DNA of 64,000 nucleotides from the NCBI GenBank assembly GCA_030699825.1, contig JAUYKV010000048.1, positions 1 through 64,000 of the forward strand. Reading direction: 5' to 3'. The first letter of the stretch is position 1. The number at the start of each line of letters is the position of its first letter. Below the pieces are notes generated by a model. The model saw only the letters and a program-made list of their open reading frames with translations. It made no database searches and was not told where the DNA came from. This DNA is from Pseudomonas sp. (GTDB lineage: Bacteria > Pseudomonadota > Gammaproteobacteria > Pseudomonadales > Pseudomonadaceae). Both the position numbers and the translations under genes were made by a program. This document shows, one piece after another, positions 35,833 through 44,435 of the stretch.

Positions 35833-36729
35833 ATGAGTGAACGCAAGGCATTGTTGATCCTGCATGGCAAGCAAGCCGGCAACCAGGAGGTGCGCGCCGC
35901 GGTGACGACGCGCCGAGAGGATGGCTGGCGGCTCGACGTGCGGGTCACCTGGGAGGAGGGGGACGCCCGTCGGCTGGTCAACGAGGCGCTGCTGGCCGGC
36001 TATCCGACACTGATCGCCGGAGGTGGTGACGGTTTGTTGCGCGAGGTGGCCGAAGCGATGGCGCTGGCGCAAACCGAAGCCAGCCTGGTGCTACTGCCGC
36101 TCGGTACCGCCAACGACTTCGCCAATGCCGCGGGGCTGCCATTGACTGCGCTCGAGGCCCTGGCGTTGCTGGATACGCCGGCGCAGCCGATCGATCTGGG
36201 TGAGGTCGATGGCCGGCTTTTCCTCAATATGGCCACGGGCGGCTTCGGCTCTCATGTCACCGCCAACACCTCCGAAGACCTCAAGCGCCTGCTTGGCGGC
36301 GCGGCCTACTTTCTCACCGGCTTGACCCGCTTTGCCGAGGTGCGTTCGGCCTTTGGTCGCTTCAGCGGGCCGGATTTCCTCTGGGAGGGCGAGTTCATTG
36401 CCATGGGCATTGGCAATGGGCGCCAGGCGGGCGGGGGGCACCTGCTTTGTCCGCATGCGCGAGTGAATGACGGCCTGCTGGATGTCTGCATTGTCCCCGC
36501 CGCGGAAGATGTGGTCGGCACCTTGGGCACCTTGTTATCCGGCGGGATCAATGGCTTGCAAAGCGTCGCCCTCAGCGCGCGCTTGCCCTGGGTGGAGATC
36601 GAGGCGCCGGATGGGCTGGATTTGAATCTGGATGGCGAGCCGCTGGAAAGCCGGCGACTGCGCTTTTCCGCACGGAGCAATGCTTTGCGGGTACATTTGC
36701 CGGCGGACTCGCCGCTGCTGCGCGAATGA
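35833..36729 (+). CDS. YegS-type lipid kinase (diacylglycerol kinase family)
   Basis: A 298-residue kinase of the DAGK-catalytic family. The nucleotide motif GGGDGLLREVAEAM (about residues 63-76) and the PLGTANDFANAAGLP motif are diagnostic. YegS-type enzymes phosphorylate lipids such as phosphatidylglycerol or diacylglycerol. The ATG at 35833 follows GGCGCAGGTT; no better start is seen. In PAO1 as I remember it, this gene directly follows the FGGY kinase. Here the CheY/CheC/kinase operon separates them. Confidence 0.9.
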   Translation: MSERKALLILHGKQAGNQEVRAAVTTRREDGWRLDVRVTWEEGDARRLVNEALLAGYPTLIAGGGDGLLREVAEAMALAQTEASLVLLPLGTANDFANAAGLPLTALEALALLDTPAQPIDLGEVDGRLFLNMATGGFGSHVTANTSEDLKRLLGGAAYFLTGLTRFAEVRSAFGRFSGPDFLWEGEFIAMGIGNGRQAGGGHLLCPHARVNDGLLDVCIVPAAEDVVGTLGTLLSGGINGLQSVALSARLPWVEIEAPDGLDLNLDGEPLESRRLRFSARSNALRVHLPADSPLLRE

Positions 36730-36789
36730 AGTAGATGGCACCTGGCTGGCAGCGTTACGCCGGCTCGTGCAAGATGTTGCCTGGTCGGC

Positions 36790-36816
36790 TTCAGCGTTGT
36801 CGCTCCTGGCCGATAC
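36790..36816 (+). promoter_or_regulatory. Sigma-28 (FliA) promoter candidate upstream of the second cheV
   Basis: GCCGATAC (36809-36816) matches seven of eight bases of the FliA -10 box. TTCAGCGT (36790-36797) sits at the correct 11-base spacing but matches only half of the -35 consensus. It is 42 bases before the cheV start, a normal distance, and it resembles the candidate upstream of the first cheV. Confidence 0.4.
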
Positions 36817-36857
36817 TCTTGCTGTAACTGGATTCGATAAAAAATTTGGAGCGCGTA

Positions 36858-37793
36858 ATGGCTGGCATTCTCGACTCGGTGGATCAACGCACCCAACTGG
36901 TGGGCGAGAATCGCCTGGAAATCCTGATGTTTCGTCTGGCTGGGCGGCAGTTGTTCGCGATCAACGTGTTCAAGGTGCAGGAAGTCCTGCAGATGCCCAA
37001 GCTGACGCTGATGCCGCACCGCCATCGTTTCGTTTGCGGGGTGGTCAATCTGCGCGGTCAGACCCTGCCGGTCATCGACCTGTCGCAAGCCATCGGCATG
37101 CGCCCGATAGTGCCGGATGAGCGCAGCACTATCATCGTCACCGAGTACAACCGTTCGGTGCAGGCATTCCTGGTGGGCGGCGTCGATCGCATTCTCAACC
37201 TCAACTGGGAGTCCATCCTGCCGCCACCGGGCGGCGCGGGGCGCCAGCATTACCTAACGGCAATCACCAAGGTCGAAGAGCAGTTGGTGGAAATCATCGA
37301 CGTGGAAAAGGTGTTGGCCGAGATCGTGCCCTACAACGCCAAGATTTCCGGCGACCGCCTGGCCGATCCCGTGCTGGAGCGGGCGTGCGGGCGTGAGGTG
37401 CTGCTGGTGGATGACTCCAGCGTGGCCCTGGCGCAGTTGCGCGAGACCCTGTCGCAGCTGGGCCTGAAGATGCATGTGGCCACCGATGGCCTGAAAGGCC
37501 TGAACATGCTGAAGAAATGGGCCGATGCCGGCGAGGTGATGACCGACAAGCTGCTGATGGTGTTCACCGACGCGGAAATGCCGGAGATGGACGGCTACCG
37601 CCTGACCACCGAAATCCGTCAGGATCCACGTCTGAAGGATCTCTACGTAGTGCTGCATACCTCGCTGTCCGGCAGCTTCAACGAGGCCATGGTGAAAAAG
37701 GTCGGTTGCGACAACTTCCTCTCCAAGTTCCAGCCGGACAAACTGGTCGACGTGATCCGCGAACGCTTGATGCTGGATGAACCAAGCGCGTAG
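36858..37793 (+). CDS. cheV: CheV-type chemotaxis coupling protein, second copy
   Basis: A 311-residue CheW-receiver fusion. The CheW domain (FRLAGRQLFAINVFKVQEVL, CGVVNLRGQTLPVIDL) is followed by a receiver with VDDSSVALAQL and the phospho-acceptor Asp in FTDAEMPEMDG. It is more like typical CheV proteins than the copy at 23 kb. Two CheV copies in one region suggest that they serve different receptors. The start is ATG 36858 with TTGGAGCG upstream. Confidence 0.93.
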   Translation: MAGILDSVDQRTQLVGENRLEILMFRLAGRQLFAINVFKVQEVLQMPKLTLMPHRHRFVCGVVNLRGQTLPVIDLSQAIGMRPIVPDERSTIIVTEYNRSVQAFLVGGVDRILNLNWESILPPPGGAGRQHYLTAITKVEEQLVEIIDVEKVLAEIVPYNAKISGDRLADPVLERACGREVLLVDDSSVALAQLRETLSQLGLKMHVATDGLKGLNMLKKWADAGEVMTDKLLMVFTDAEMPEMDGYRLTTEIRQDPRLKDLYVVLHTSLSGSFNEAMVKKVGCDNFLSKFQPDKLVDVIRERLMLDEPSA

Positions 37794-37795
37794 GA

Positions 37796-37868
37796 CGGCC
37801 CGGGCGGCGATCCGTTCGGAGCGAAGCGACAGTCCGCCATTTTTACGCCGCGCCGATTACGGCCAGGC
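37796..37868. repeat. Internal-module fragment of the inverted-repeat element family (copy F)
   Basis: CCGTTCGGAGCGAAGCGACA (37811-37830) followed by GTCCGCCATTTTTACGCCGCGC matches the module of copy B (GGAGCGCAGCGACAACCCG, then TTTATGCCGCGCCG). It lacks the terminal inverted repeats. It occupies the gap between the convergent cheV and DUF1499 genes. Confidence 0.5.
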
Positions 37869-37873
37869 AGCCG

Positions 37874-38359
37874 CTACTGCTGCTCGCCGAGACGTTGGCG
37901 CAGATGCTCGATGCGCTTGCGGTTGACCCCCAGATCCGAGTAACCCAGGCGCGAGGCTGAGCGTACATCGACGGCCTGCTCGCCGATCAGGAACTCCACA
38001 TCATCGACGAAGCGCAGCACCTGGCTGCTGAATTCGGCACGCAGGTAATCCGCGCTCTGCTCGATCAGGCGCACGCGGGGTTCGTCGGCCAATAGTTTGA
38101 CCAGCAGTGCCTGGGTCTGAGCCGGGCTGCCCTTGAGCGGCAGCGGTTCGACCCGCTGCGCCTCGTCGCTGGCCTGGCTGCTGACGCAGTTGGGTGACCC
38201 CGGGCAGGGCGTCAGGCGCCCGTCGTGCACGCCCAGGTTGTCCGGCGGGTTGCCGCTGCAGGCACTCAGCAGGGCCGCCAGAGCCAAAGCCAATATGGGC
38301 TTGTGAGTACGCCGGGTTACTCGTATAAGGGTTTTTTGCCGAACGGGAAGCTGGCTCAT
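37874..38359 (-). CDS. DUF1499 family lipoprotein
   Basis: A 161-residue protein. A hydrophobic signal (LALALAALLSAC) ends in the lipobox LSAC, so it should be a lipoprotein. The mature part carries the DUF1499 motifs CPGSPNCVSSQA and DVRSASRLGYSDLGVNRKRIE. The function is unknown. The N-terminus before the signal is unusually long and basic (about 20 residues), so the true start might lie further in. The ATG at 38359 overlaps, head to head, the ATG of the MOSC gene. Confidence 0.85.
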   Translation of the reverse strand: MSQLPVRQKTLIRVTRRTHKPILALALAALLSACSGNPPDNLGVHDGRLTPCPGSPNCVSSQASDEAQRVEPLPLKGSPAQTQALLVKLLADEPRVRLIEQSADYLRAEFSSQVLRFVDDVEFLIGEQAVDVRSASRLGYSDLGVNRKRIEHLRQRLGEQQ

Positions 38360-39161
38360 GTTACGTCTCTCCGGGTTGTACCGTTATCCACTGAAGTCCG
38401 CCATCGCCGAACCGCGGACTGACATTCAGCTGGATGCCCTGGGTGTGGTCGGTGACCGTCGCTGGATGGTAGTCGATGCACAGAATGGGCGCTTTCTTAC
38501 CCAGCGGGCACTGCCGCATATGAGTCAATTGCTGGCGCGGCACACTGCTGCGGGTGGCTTGACCTTGAGTGCGGCCGGCTTTGCTGCGCTCGAGGTGCCC
38601 TTGCCGGCCGCCGATGCAGCGCTGCGCGGGGTGTTTATCTGGAGCGACAGCCTCTATGTGCCGGATGCCGGCGATGAGGCGGCCGAGTGGTTGAGCCGCT
38701 TTATCGGCAAGCCCTGCCGGTTGGTGCATGTGCCCGCCGAGCGCGGCCGTTATATCGCGGGTAATCTCAGCGCGGCAGAGAAGGTCGGTTTCGCCGACGG
38801 TTTCCCTCTGCTGTTGATCGGTCAGGCTTCGCTGGATGATTTGTCGGCGCGGGTCGGTCGGCCGTTGGAAATGCTGCGTTTCCGGCCGAACCTGGTGGTC
38901 GAGGGCGGTGCTGCCTACGCCGAAGACAGTTGGCGACGGATCCGCATCGGCGGCATCGAGTTGCGCGTGGCCAAGGGCTGCACGCGCTGCATTATCCCGA
39001 CCCTGGACCCGCTGACAGGCCAGCGCAGCGCCGATCGTGAACCGCTGGCCACGCTGAAGACCTACCGCGCCCGTGATGGCGAGCTGTACTTCGGCCAGAA
39101 CCTGATCAACCAGGATGTCGGCGAGCTGAGGGTCGGCATGGCGGTTGAGGTGCTGGAGTAA
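38358..39161 (+). CDS. MOSC-domain protein (YcbX-like)
   Basis: A 267-residue protein with an N-terminal MOSC beta-barrel domain (LSGLYRYPLKSAIAEPRTDI) and a C-terminal MOSC domain containing the conserved cysteine motif (GCTRCIIPTLDPLTG). MOSC proteins bind or carry sulfur and often use molybdenum cofactor; YcbX works with molybdoenzymes in reducing N-hydroxylated compounds. This member lacks the ferredoxin domain of full-length YcbX. Its ATG overlaps the DUF1499 ATG on the opposite strand. Confidence 0.9.
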   Translation: MLRLSGLYRYPLKSAIAEPRTDIQLDALGVVGDRRWMVVDAQNGRFLTQRALPHMSQLLARHTAAGGLTLSAAGFAALEVPLPAADAALRGVFIWSDSLYVPDAGDEAAEWLSRFIGKPCRLVHVPAERGRYIAGNLSAAEKVGFADGFPLLLIGQASLDDLSARVGRPLEMLRFRPNLVVEGGAAYAEDSWRRIRIGGIELRVAKGCTRCIIPTLDPLTGQRSADREPLATLKTYRARDGELYFGQNLINQDVGELRVGMAVEVLE

Positions 39162-39239
39162 TCCGCAAGCTTTAGGCCATAAGCTGCAAGCGCGATGGGC
39201 GGCCTGAGCCACCCAGCTTGATTGGCTTGCAGTGACAAC

Positions 39240-41168
39240 TTACTGATCGTCGAAATAACGCTCGTGCCAGGCAATCAGTGGGTGCGGTGCGTTGAGCTTC
39301 TGTCCGTAGATCACCGAATAAGACAGCACGTTCTGTACATACTGACGGGTTTCGTCGAACGGAATGTTCTCGATCCAGACGTCGTAGGCCAGGTGATCGG
39401 CGCCGCGCAACCACTGGCGTACACGGCCGGGGCCGGCGTTGTAGGCGGCGGAAGCGAGCACGCGGTTGCCGTTGAATTGCCCGTAGACCTGGCTCAGGTA
39501 GGCGGCGCCGAGCTGGATGTTCACATTCGGCAGCAGGGTATTGTTCGGGTTGCTCAAGGGGATGCCGAATTTACGCGCGGTCTCCTTGGCGGTTGCCGGC
39601 ATCAACTGCATCAGGCCCATGGCGCCGACCGGGGACCTGGCATCGGCCATGAAGCCGCTTTCCTGGCGGGTAATGGCGAATACCCAGCTGGAGTGCAGGC
39701 CGCGTTTCTTCGACTCGATGGTCAGCGGTTCGCGGTGGGCCATGGGGAAACGCACGTCCAGGTCGTCCCAGTACTGCGCCTGGCTGATGGTGCGAATCGC
39801 CGGGAAGTACCACTCCATGTCATATGCCAGGCGGGCCTGGGCAACCAATTCGTCACGACTGAACAGGCGGCTGACGTGGTACCACTCGCGGCGGCCATCG
39901 ACGATCTGCCCGCGCTCGTGGAATTCCATGGCGCGGCGAATGCCGGCGGCGTTGCGCACCTTCTGCAGGGTTCTGGGGGAAAGTTGCAGCGGCTTGTTGT
40001 TCAGTTGGTAAGGCGCCTTGACCTGGTCGGCGGCCATGAAGCCGTAGAAGTCGCGTTCCTTGGCCAGGTCCTGGTAGAGCACTTGCGGCTCCTGGCTGTT
40101 GGGTTGAGCCAACTGCAGGCTGCGCGCCTGCCAGTAACGCCAGCGGTTGGTCTGCCCCAACTCTGCAGGCATTCGGCGGGTCAACTGGTGTGCGTCGTCC
40201 CAGCGGCCGAGGCGCAGGAGCAGGCGCGCCCGCCATTCGCTGACGGTGTTGTCGCGCAGTTGCGGGTCGTACTGGGCCATCACCTTGAGTGCGCGCGCGT
40301 CGAAGCGTTTCGCCAGAGTCAGGCCGATTTCACGGGCGATGGCAACTTTTTCGTCACTGGAAAATTTCATGCGCTGGGCATAGCCATTCAGCAGCGTGAG
40401 GGCTTTCTCCGGGTCTTGCCGGCCCAGGCGGCGCAGGCCGAGACCGACGACATCGGCCATGGCCTGATCGTTGGGGCTGAAACGCGCGGTTTGGCTGAGG
40501 ATTTGTGGTTTCTGCGCCACTTCCAGCAGCAGCTTGCCGTGGCTGCCCAGGGTCGGCAGCCCCTTGATCAGGTAGCTGGCCAGGCCGTAGTTGCGGGCTT
40601 CGGCTGCCAGCTTGGTGCGCTTCCAGCGCATGTCTTCGGTCAGTTTGCCCTTGGCGGCCCACTGCTCGAACAGGCGGTCGCAGGCATTGGGTTGCGACTT
40701 GCCGACCAGCCAGAGCTTTTCGGCGGTGGCAAAGCCCTCGACCAGCATGCCGTGGCCCAGTTGGTATTGGCCGTACAGGCAATCCAGTTCGGTGAAATTT
40801 AGCGCCGGATCATAGTGATTGATGAAGGTTTGCCACTCGCCGCGCTCGGCCAGCCAGCGCAGCCAACGCAGTTTCATCCAGCTGGCTTGCGGCAGGTCGC
40901 CATGCTCGGCGAGGAATTTTTCGATCTCGTCATTGCTGGCCCATTTGAGTCGGGCGGTCAGCTCTTCATACGCCAGATAAGGCTCCAGCGGGTAATCGCG
41001 CAGGGCCTTGGCATAGCGCTGGTAAGGGCCTTGGTCGCCTTTGGCCAGGGCGGCTTTGGCCTCGTCGTAGTACTGGCGCTGCTGGGTCAGGCTGGCAGCC
41101 TGAGCCGTTGCAACTGTCGCGGCGGAGAGGATCAAACAGTAGAACAGGTGAAGCAGGCGACCGCGCAT
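39240..41168 (-). CDS. slt: Soluble lytic murein transglycosylase Slt
   Basis: A 642-residue periplasmic lytic transglycosylase that cleaves the glycan strand of peptidoglycan to 1,6-anhydro products. A signal peptide covers residues 1-25 (ILSAATVATAQA). Alpha-superhelical U and L domains are followed by the SLT catalytic domain with Glu503 in TRQESGFMADARSPVGAMGL and the motifs MQLMPATA and AAYNAGPGRVRQWL. I chose the ATG at 41168 because the extension upstream has no signal peptide. It is divergent from uup. Confidence 0.95.
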   Translation of the reverse strand: MRGRLLHLFYCLILSAATVATAQAASLTQQRQYYDEAKAALAKGDQGPYQRYAKALRDYPLEPYLAYEELTARLKWASNDEIEKFLAEHGDLPQASWMKLRWLRWLAERGEWQTFINHYDPALNFTELDCLYGQYQLGHGMLVEGFATAEKLWLVGKSQPNACDRLFEQWAAKGKLTEDMRWKRTKLAAEARNYGLASYLIKGLPTLGSHGKLLLEVAQKPQILSQTARFSPNDQAMADVVGLGLRRLGRQDPEKALTLLNGYAQRMKFSSDEKVAIAREIGLTLAKRFDARALKVMAQYDPQLRDNTVSEWRARLLLRLGRWDDAHQLTRRMPAELGQTNRWRYWQARSLQLAQPNSQEPQVLYQDLAKERDFYGFMAADQVKAPYQLNNKPLQLSPRTLQKVRNAAGIRRAMEFHERGQIVDGRREWYHVSRLFSRDELVAQARLAYDMEWYFPAIRTISQAQYWDDLDVRFPMAHREPLTIESKKRGLHSSWVFAITRQESGFMADARSPVGAMGLMQLMPATAKETARKFGIPLSNPNNTLLPNVNIQLGAAYLSQVYGQFNGNRVLASAAYNAGPGRVRQWLRGADHLAYDVWIENIPFDETRQYVQNVLSYSVIYGQKLNAPHPLIAWHERYFDDQ

Positions 41169-41334
41169 GACACTTCCGGGTAAACGAATGGGAGAGGCGG
41201 CGGCGAGACCGACGCTTGATGCCTCTAGCTTAGCCTTTTGCCGGGGGCAGGTGAAAGCTCCGCTGCCGACTGGCACCTCAATGAAAATTGCCCGCAAACT
41301 CGGTGCTCATCTCGGTTAGAATGCGCGCCCAGTT

Positions 41335-41362
41335 TTTGTCGACGCCTGCGGGCGTCGACAAA
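41335..41362. promoter_or_regulatory. Perfect hairpin in the leader of uup
   Basis: TTTGTCGACGCC and GGCGTCGACAAA form a perfect 12-bp stem with a TGCG loop. It lies 12 bases downstream of a -10-like TAGAAT (41317-41322), 125 bases before the uup ATG, and is followed by AGTTTTTTG. It could be an attenuator or leftover terminator, or a binding site for a dimer. The rest of the 318-base slt-uup gap holds nothing recognisable. Confidence 0.5.
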
Positions 41363-41486
41363 CAAGTTTTTTGCGCTGATGAACCTTCGCAGAGTAGAGC
41401 TGGAGCGCGTGAATGGCTGTTCATTTACTGCGCTTTTGCAGCCGTTACCTGCCTGTTTATCAGTCGCTGTATTATCGAGGCGTGCC

Positions 41487-43406
41487 ATGACCCTGCTTAA
41501 GTTCACCGATGTTTCCCTGGCCTACGGCGCCATGCCGCTGCTGGACAAGGTGTCTTGGCAGATTGCCCGTGGCGAGCGGGCGTGCATCATCGGCCGCAAT
41601 GGCACCGGCAAGTCGAGCATGTTGAAGCTGGTCAAGGGCGACCAGAAGCCCGATGAGGGCTCGGTCTGGCGCGCGCCGGGGTTGAAAATCGGCGAGTTGC
41701 CGCAAGAGCTGCCAGTTGCCGACGAACGGACCGTCTTCGATGTGGTTGCCCAGGGCCTGGACGGGGTCGGCGAACTGCTGGCGCAGTATCACCACCTGAG
41801 CCAGAACATCGTCACCGATGCCGATCTGGACAAGCTCATGCACGTCCAGCATGACCTCGAGGCCCGTGACGGCTGGCGTCTGCAGCAACTGGTCGACAGC
41901 ACCTTGAGTCGCTTGCAGTTGCCGGCTGACAAGACCCTGGCAGAATTGTCCGGCGGCTGGCGGCGGCGGGTGCTGTTGGCCCAGGCCCTGGTCTCCGAGC
42001 CGGATCTGCTGTTGCTCGACGAGCCGACCAACCACCTCGACATCGGTGCCATCGCCTGGCTGGAAGAGGCGCTGCTGGGCTTCAACGGCGCCGTGCTGTT
42101 CATTACCCACGACCGCTCCTTCCTGCAGAACCTGGCTACGCGCATCCTCGAGCTGGATCGCGGCGGCCTGATCGACTGGAATGGCGACTACGCCAGCTTC
42201 CTGGTGCACAAGGAAGCCACCCTGGCCGCCGAAGAAGTGGCCAATGCCCTGTTCGACAAACGTCTGGCCCAGGAAGAAGTGTGGATTCGCCAGGGCATCA
42301 AGGCGCGCCGCACCCGTAACGAAGGGCGCGTGCGGGCGTTGAAGGCCTTGCGGGTCGAGCGCAGCGAGCGTCGTGAGCGCACTGGTAAAGCCAATATCCT
42401 GCTGGATACCGCCGATAAATCCGGTAAGCAGGTGATGGTGCTGGATAACGTCAGTTTCGCCCACCCGGGTGGGCCGTTCCTGATCAAGGACTTCTCCATG
42501 GTCCTGCAGCGCGAGGATCGTATCGGTCTGCTCGGCGCCAACGGTACTGGCAAAACGACTTTGCTGAAACTGATGCTCGGTGGCTTGCAGCCGAGCAGCG
42601 GCAGCGTCAAGGAAGGTACGCGCATCGACGTGGCCTACTTCGACCAGTTGCGCCATCAGCTCGACCTGGAAAAGACCGTGATCGACAACGTTGCCGAAGG
42701 CCGCGACTTCATCGAGATCGATGGGCAAAACCGCCATGTGCTGAGCTACCTGGGTGACTTCCTGTTCAGCCCGCAACGTGCCCGCACGCCGGTCAAGGCG
42801 TTGTCGGGCGGTGAGCGGGCGCGCCTGTTGCTGGCCAAGCTGTTCAGCAAACCGGCCAACCTGCTGGTGCTGGACGAGCCGACCAACGACCTCGACGTGG
42901 AAACCCTCGAGCTGCTCGAAGAGGTGTTGCTGACGTTCAAAGGCACCGTGCTGATGGTCAGTCACGATCGGGCATTCCTCGATAACGTGGTGACCAGCAC
43001 CCTGGTCTTCGAAGGCGAGGGCAAGGTGCGCGAATATGTCGGCGGTTATCAGGACTGGCTGCGCCAGGGCGGTTCGCCGCGCTTGCTCGGGGTTGGCGAA
43101 ACCAAGGCCGGCAAAGCCGAATTGGCTTCCGCGGTAGTCGAGGCGGTAGCGGTTGAGACGGCGCCGGTTGCCAATGCGCCGGTCGCCAAGAAGAAACTCA
43201 GTTACAAGGTGCAGCGCGAGCTGGAGGCACTTCCCGCACAGATCGACGCGCTGGAAGTGCAGATCGCGGCACTGGAGGCGCAGATTGGCGCCCCGACGTT
43301 TTACCAACAATCCGCGGAAAAAAGTGCCGAGGTGCTGGCCCGTTTGCAAAGTCAGCAGCATGAACTGGATAAACTGCTCGAGCGTTGGGCCGAACTGGAA
43401 GGTTGA
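41487..43406 (+). CDS. uup: ABC-F family ATPase (Uup-like)
   Basis: A 639-residue protein with two ATP-binding cassettes and no membrane segments, so it is an ABC-F ATPase acting on ribosomes or DNA, not a transporter. Walker A motifs are GRNGTGKSS and GANGTGKTT. The signature LSGGWRRR and LSGGERAR and the Walker B motifs with EPTNHLD and EPTNDLD are present. A charged C-terminal coiled coil (about 575-639) matches the DNA-binding tail of Uup. The ATG at 41487 is the first that gives the normal N-terminus (MTLLKFTDVSLAYG). Its TGA overlaps the first bases of element G. Confidence 0.92.
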   Translation: MTLLKFTDVSLAYGAMPLLDKVSWQIARGERACIIGRNGTGKSSMLKLVKGDQKPDEGSVWRAPGLKIGELPQELPVADERTVFDVVAQGLDGVGELLAQYHHLSQNIVTDADLDKLMHVQHDLEARDGWRLQQLVDSTLSRLQLPADKTLAELSGGWRRRVLLAQALVSEPDLLLLDEPTNHLDIGAIAWLEEALLGFNGAVLFITHDRSFLQNLATRILELDRGGLIDWNGDYASFLVHKEATLAAEEVANALFDKRLAQEEVWIRQGIKARRTRNEGRVRALKALRVERSERRERTGKANILLDTADKSGKQVMVLDNVSFAHPGGPFLIKDFSMVLQREDRIGLLGANGTGKTTLLKLMLGGLQPSSGSVKEGTRIDVAYFDQLRHQLDLEKTVIDNVAEGRDFIEIDGQNRHVLSYLGDFLFSPQRARTPVKALSGGERARLLLAKLFSKPANLLVLDEPTNDLDVETLELLEEVLLTFKGTVLMVSHDRAFLDNVVTSTLVFEGEGKVREYVGGYQDWLRQGGSPRLLGVGETKAGKAELASAVVEAVAVETAPVANAPVAKKKLSYKVQRELEALPAQIDALEVQIAALEAQIGAPTFYQQSAEKSAEVLARLQSQQHELDKLLERWAELEG

Positions 43407-43644
43407 GAGCTTGTAAAAAACTCTCACCTACTGTGATCGCCTCCTGGCGCCCGCTGCTAGCGTTGCGCTACGCGAAACGGAGCGCAGCGGAGTAACAGCC
43501 GCAGGCTGGCCCGCAGGGCAAGCGAAGCGAGTCAAAACAGGGCCATTTAGCTCACTAAACTCCCCGTTTTTCACCTGATGCGCCTTGCCGCGGACACTAG
43601 GAGACGCTCTCGCTACGGCGCTTGATATTTTCACAGCCACTGAG
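43405..43644. repeat. Terminal-inverted-repeat element, copy G (240 bp)
   Basis: The left end GAGAGCTTGTAAAAAACTC (43405-43423) overlaps the uup stop codon. The right end GATATTTTCACAGCCACTGA lies at 43624-43643. The core CATTTAGCTCACTAAACTCC (43548-43567) followed by CCGTTTTTCACC is homologous to the cores of copies I, J and K. No open reading frame of note is inside. The next gene starts 60 bases after the right end. Confidence 0.75.
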
Positions 43645-43704
43645 CCCGTCGCCGCAGTACCGATTATTCCCACACAGAACCTCATACGTCTGGCGGAGAC
43701 ATGC

Positions 43705-44391
43705 ATGGCCATCGAGTACCGGATTACTCTCGACGATAATCACGAGTTCAGTTACAGGATCGAGCTGAACCGTGTGTATGACCCCGTCCAGGCTCAGGCG
43801 GCGCCCAGTTGGACGCGCCTGGACTACCAACGGTGCAGCAATTGTCCGCTGAGCAGGAACGATTTCAGTCACTGCCCGGCAGCGGTCGATCTGTACCAGG
43901 TGATCGAGGATTTTCAGGGGTTGCCGGCCTTCAAGAAGGCCATGGTCTGGGTGCGCACGCCAGAGCGTGAATACACCAAGCAGGTCGGGCTGGAAGAGGG
44001 GCTGCGTGCCCTGCTCGGGGTGATCATGGCGACCAGCGCCTGTCCGGTGCTGGGCAAGCTCAAGCCGATGGCGCAGAATCACCTGCCGTTTGCCAATAAT
44101 CAGGAATTCATCCTGCGCGCGGTTTCGCTGTACCTGGCGCGCCAGTATTTCAATTTCCGCGAAGGGCGTCTTGCCGACTGGGAGCTCAAGGGACTGGTGC
44201 GCATGTTCCAGCAGTTGCAACTGGTCAATCAGGCGTTCTGGCAGCGGATTCACGACACCTGCGAGGGCGACTCGAACCTCAAGGCCTTTCTGACCTTCTT
44301 TTCCATGTCGTCGAGCATGACCTACTCACTGGAAACCCAGTTGCAGAAGATTCGTCCGTTGGTCATGAGCGCGGGCGACAATTTCGAATGA
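43705..44391 (+). CDS. Conserved hypothetical protein (DUF6901-like)
   Basis: A 228-residue cytoplasmic protein that begins with a beta-rich segment (IEYRITLDDNHEFSYRIEL). It has two cysteine pairs in CSNCPLSRNDFSHCP (about residues 50-64) that look like a metal-binding or redox knot, followed by a largely helical domain. I do not recognise an enzyme motif; the sequence reminds me of the DUF6901 group in Pseudomonas, with limited certainty. The ATG at 43705 has GCGGAGAC upstream. It probably is a single-gene unit, just after element G. Confidence 0.7.
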   Translation: MAIEYRITLDDNHEFSYRIELNRVYDPVQAQAAPSWTRLDYQRCSNCPLSRNDFSHCPAAVDLYQVIEDFQGLPAFKKAMVWVRTPEREYTKQVGLEEGLRALLGVIMATSACPVLGKLKPMAQNHLPFANNQEFILRAVSLYLARQYFNFREGRLADWELKGLVRMFQQLQLVNQAFWQRIHDTCEGDSNLKAFLTFFSMSSSMTYSLETQLQKIRPLVMSAGDNFE

Positions 44392-44435
44392 TCCTGGAGC
44401 GAATGAGGCATGGCGCCTCATTCGCCAGGTGTGCG

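Noticed and set aside
39222-43427. Long antisense frames across slt (plus) and uup (minus)
   Set aside because: Both are mirror frames of well-conserved genes with active-site motifs; composition of the mirrors is atypical for proteins.
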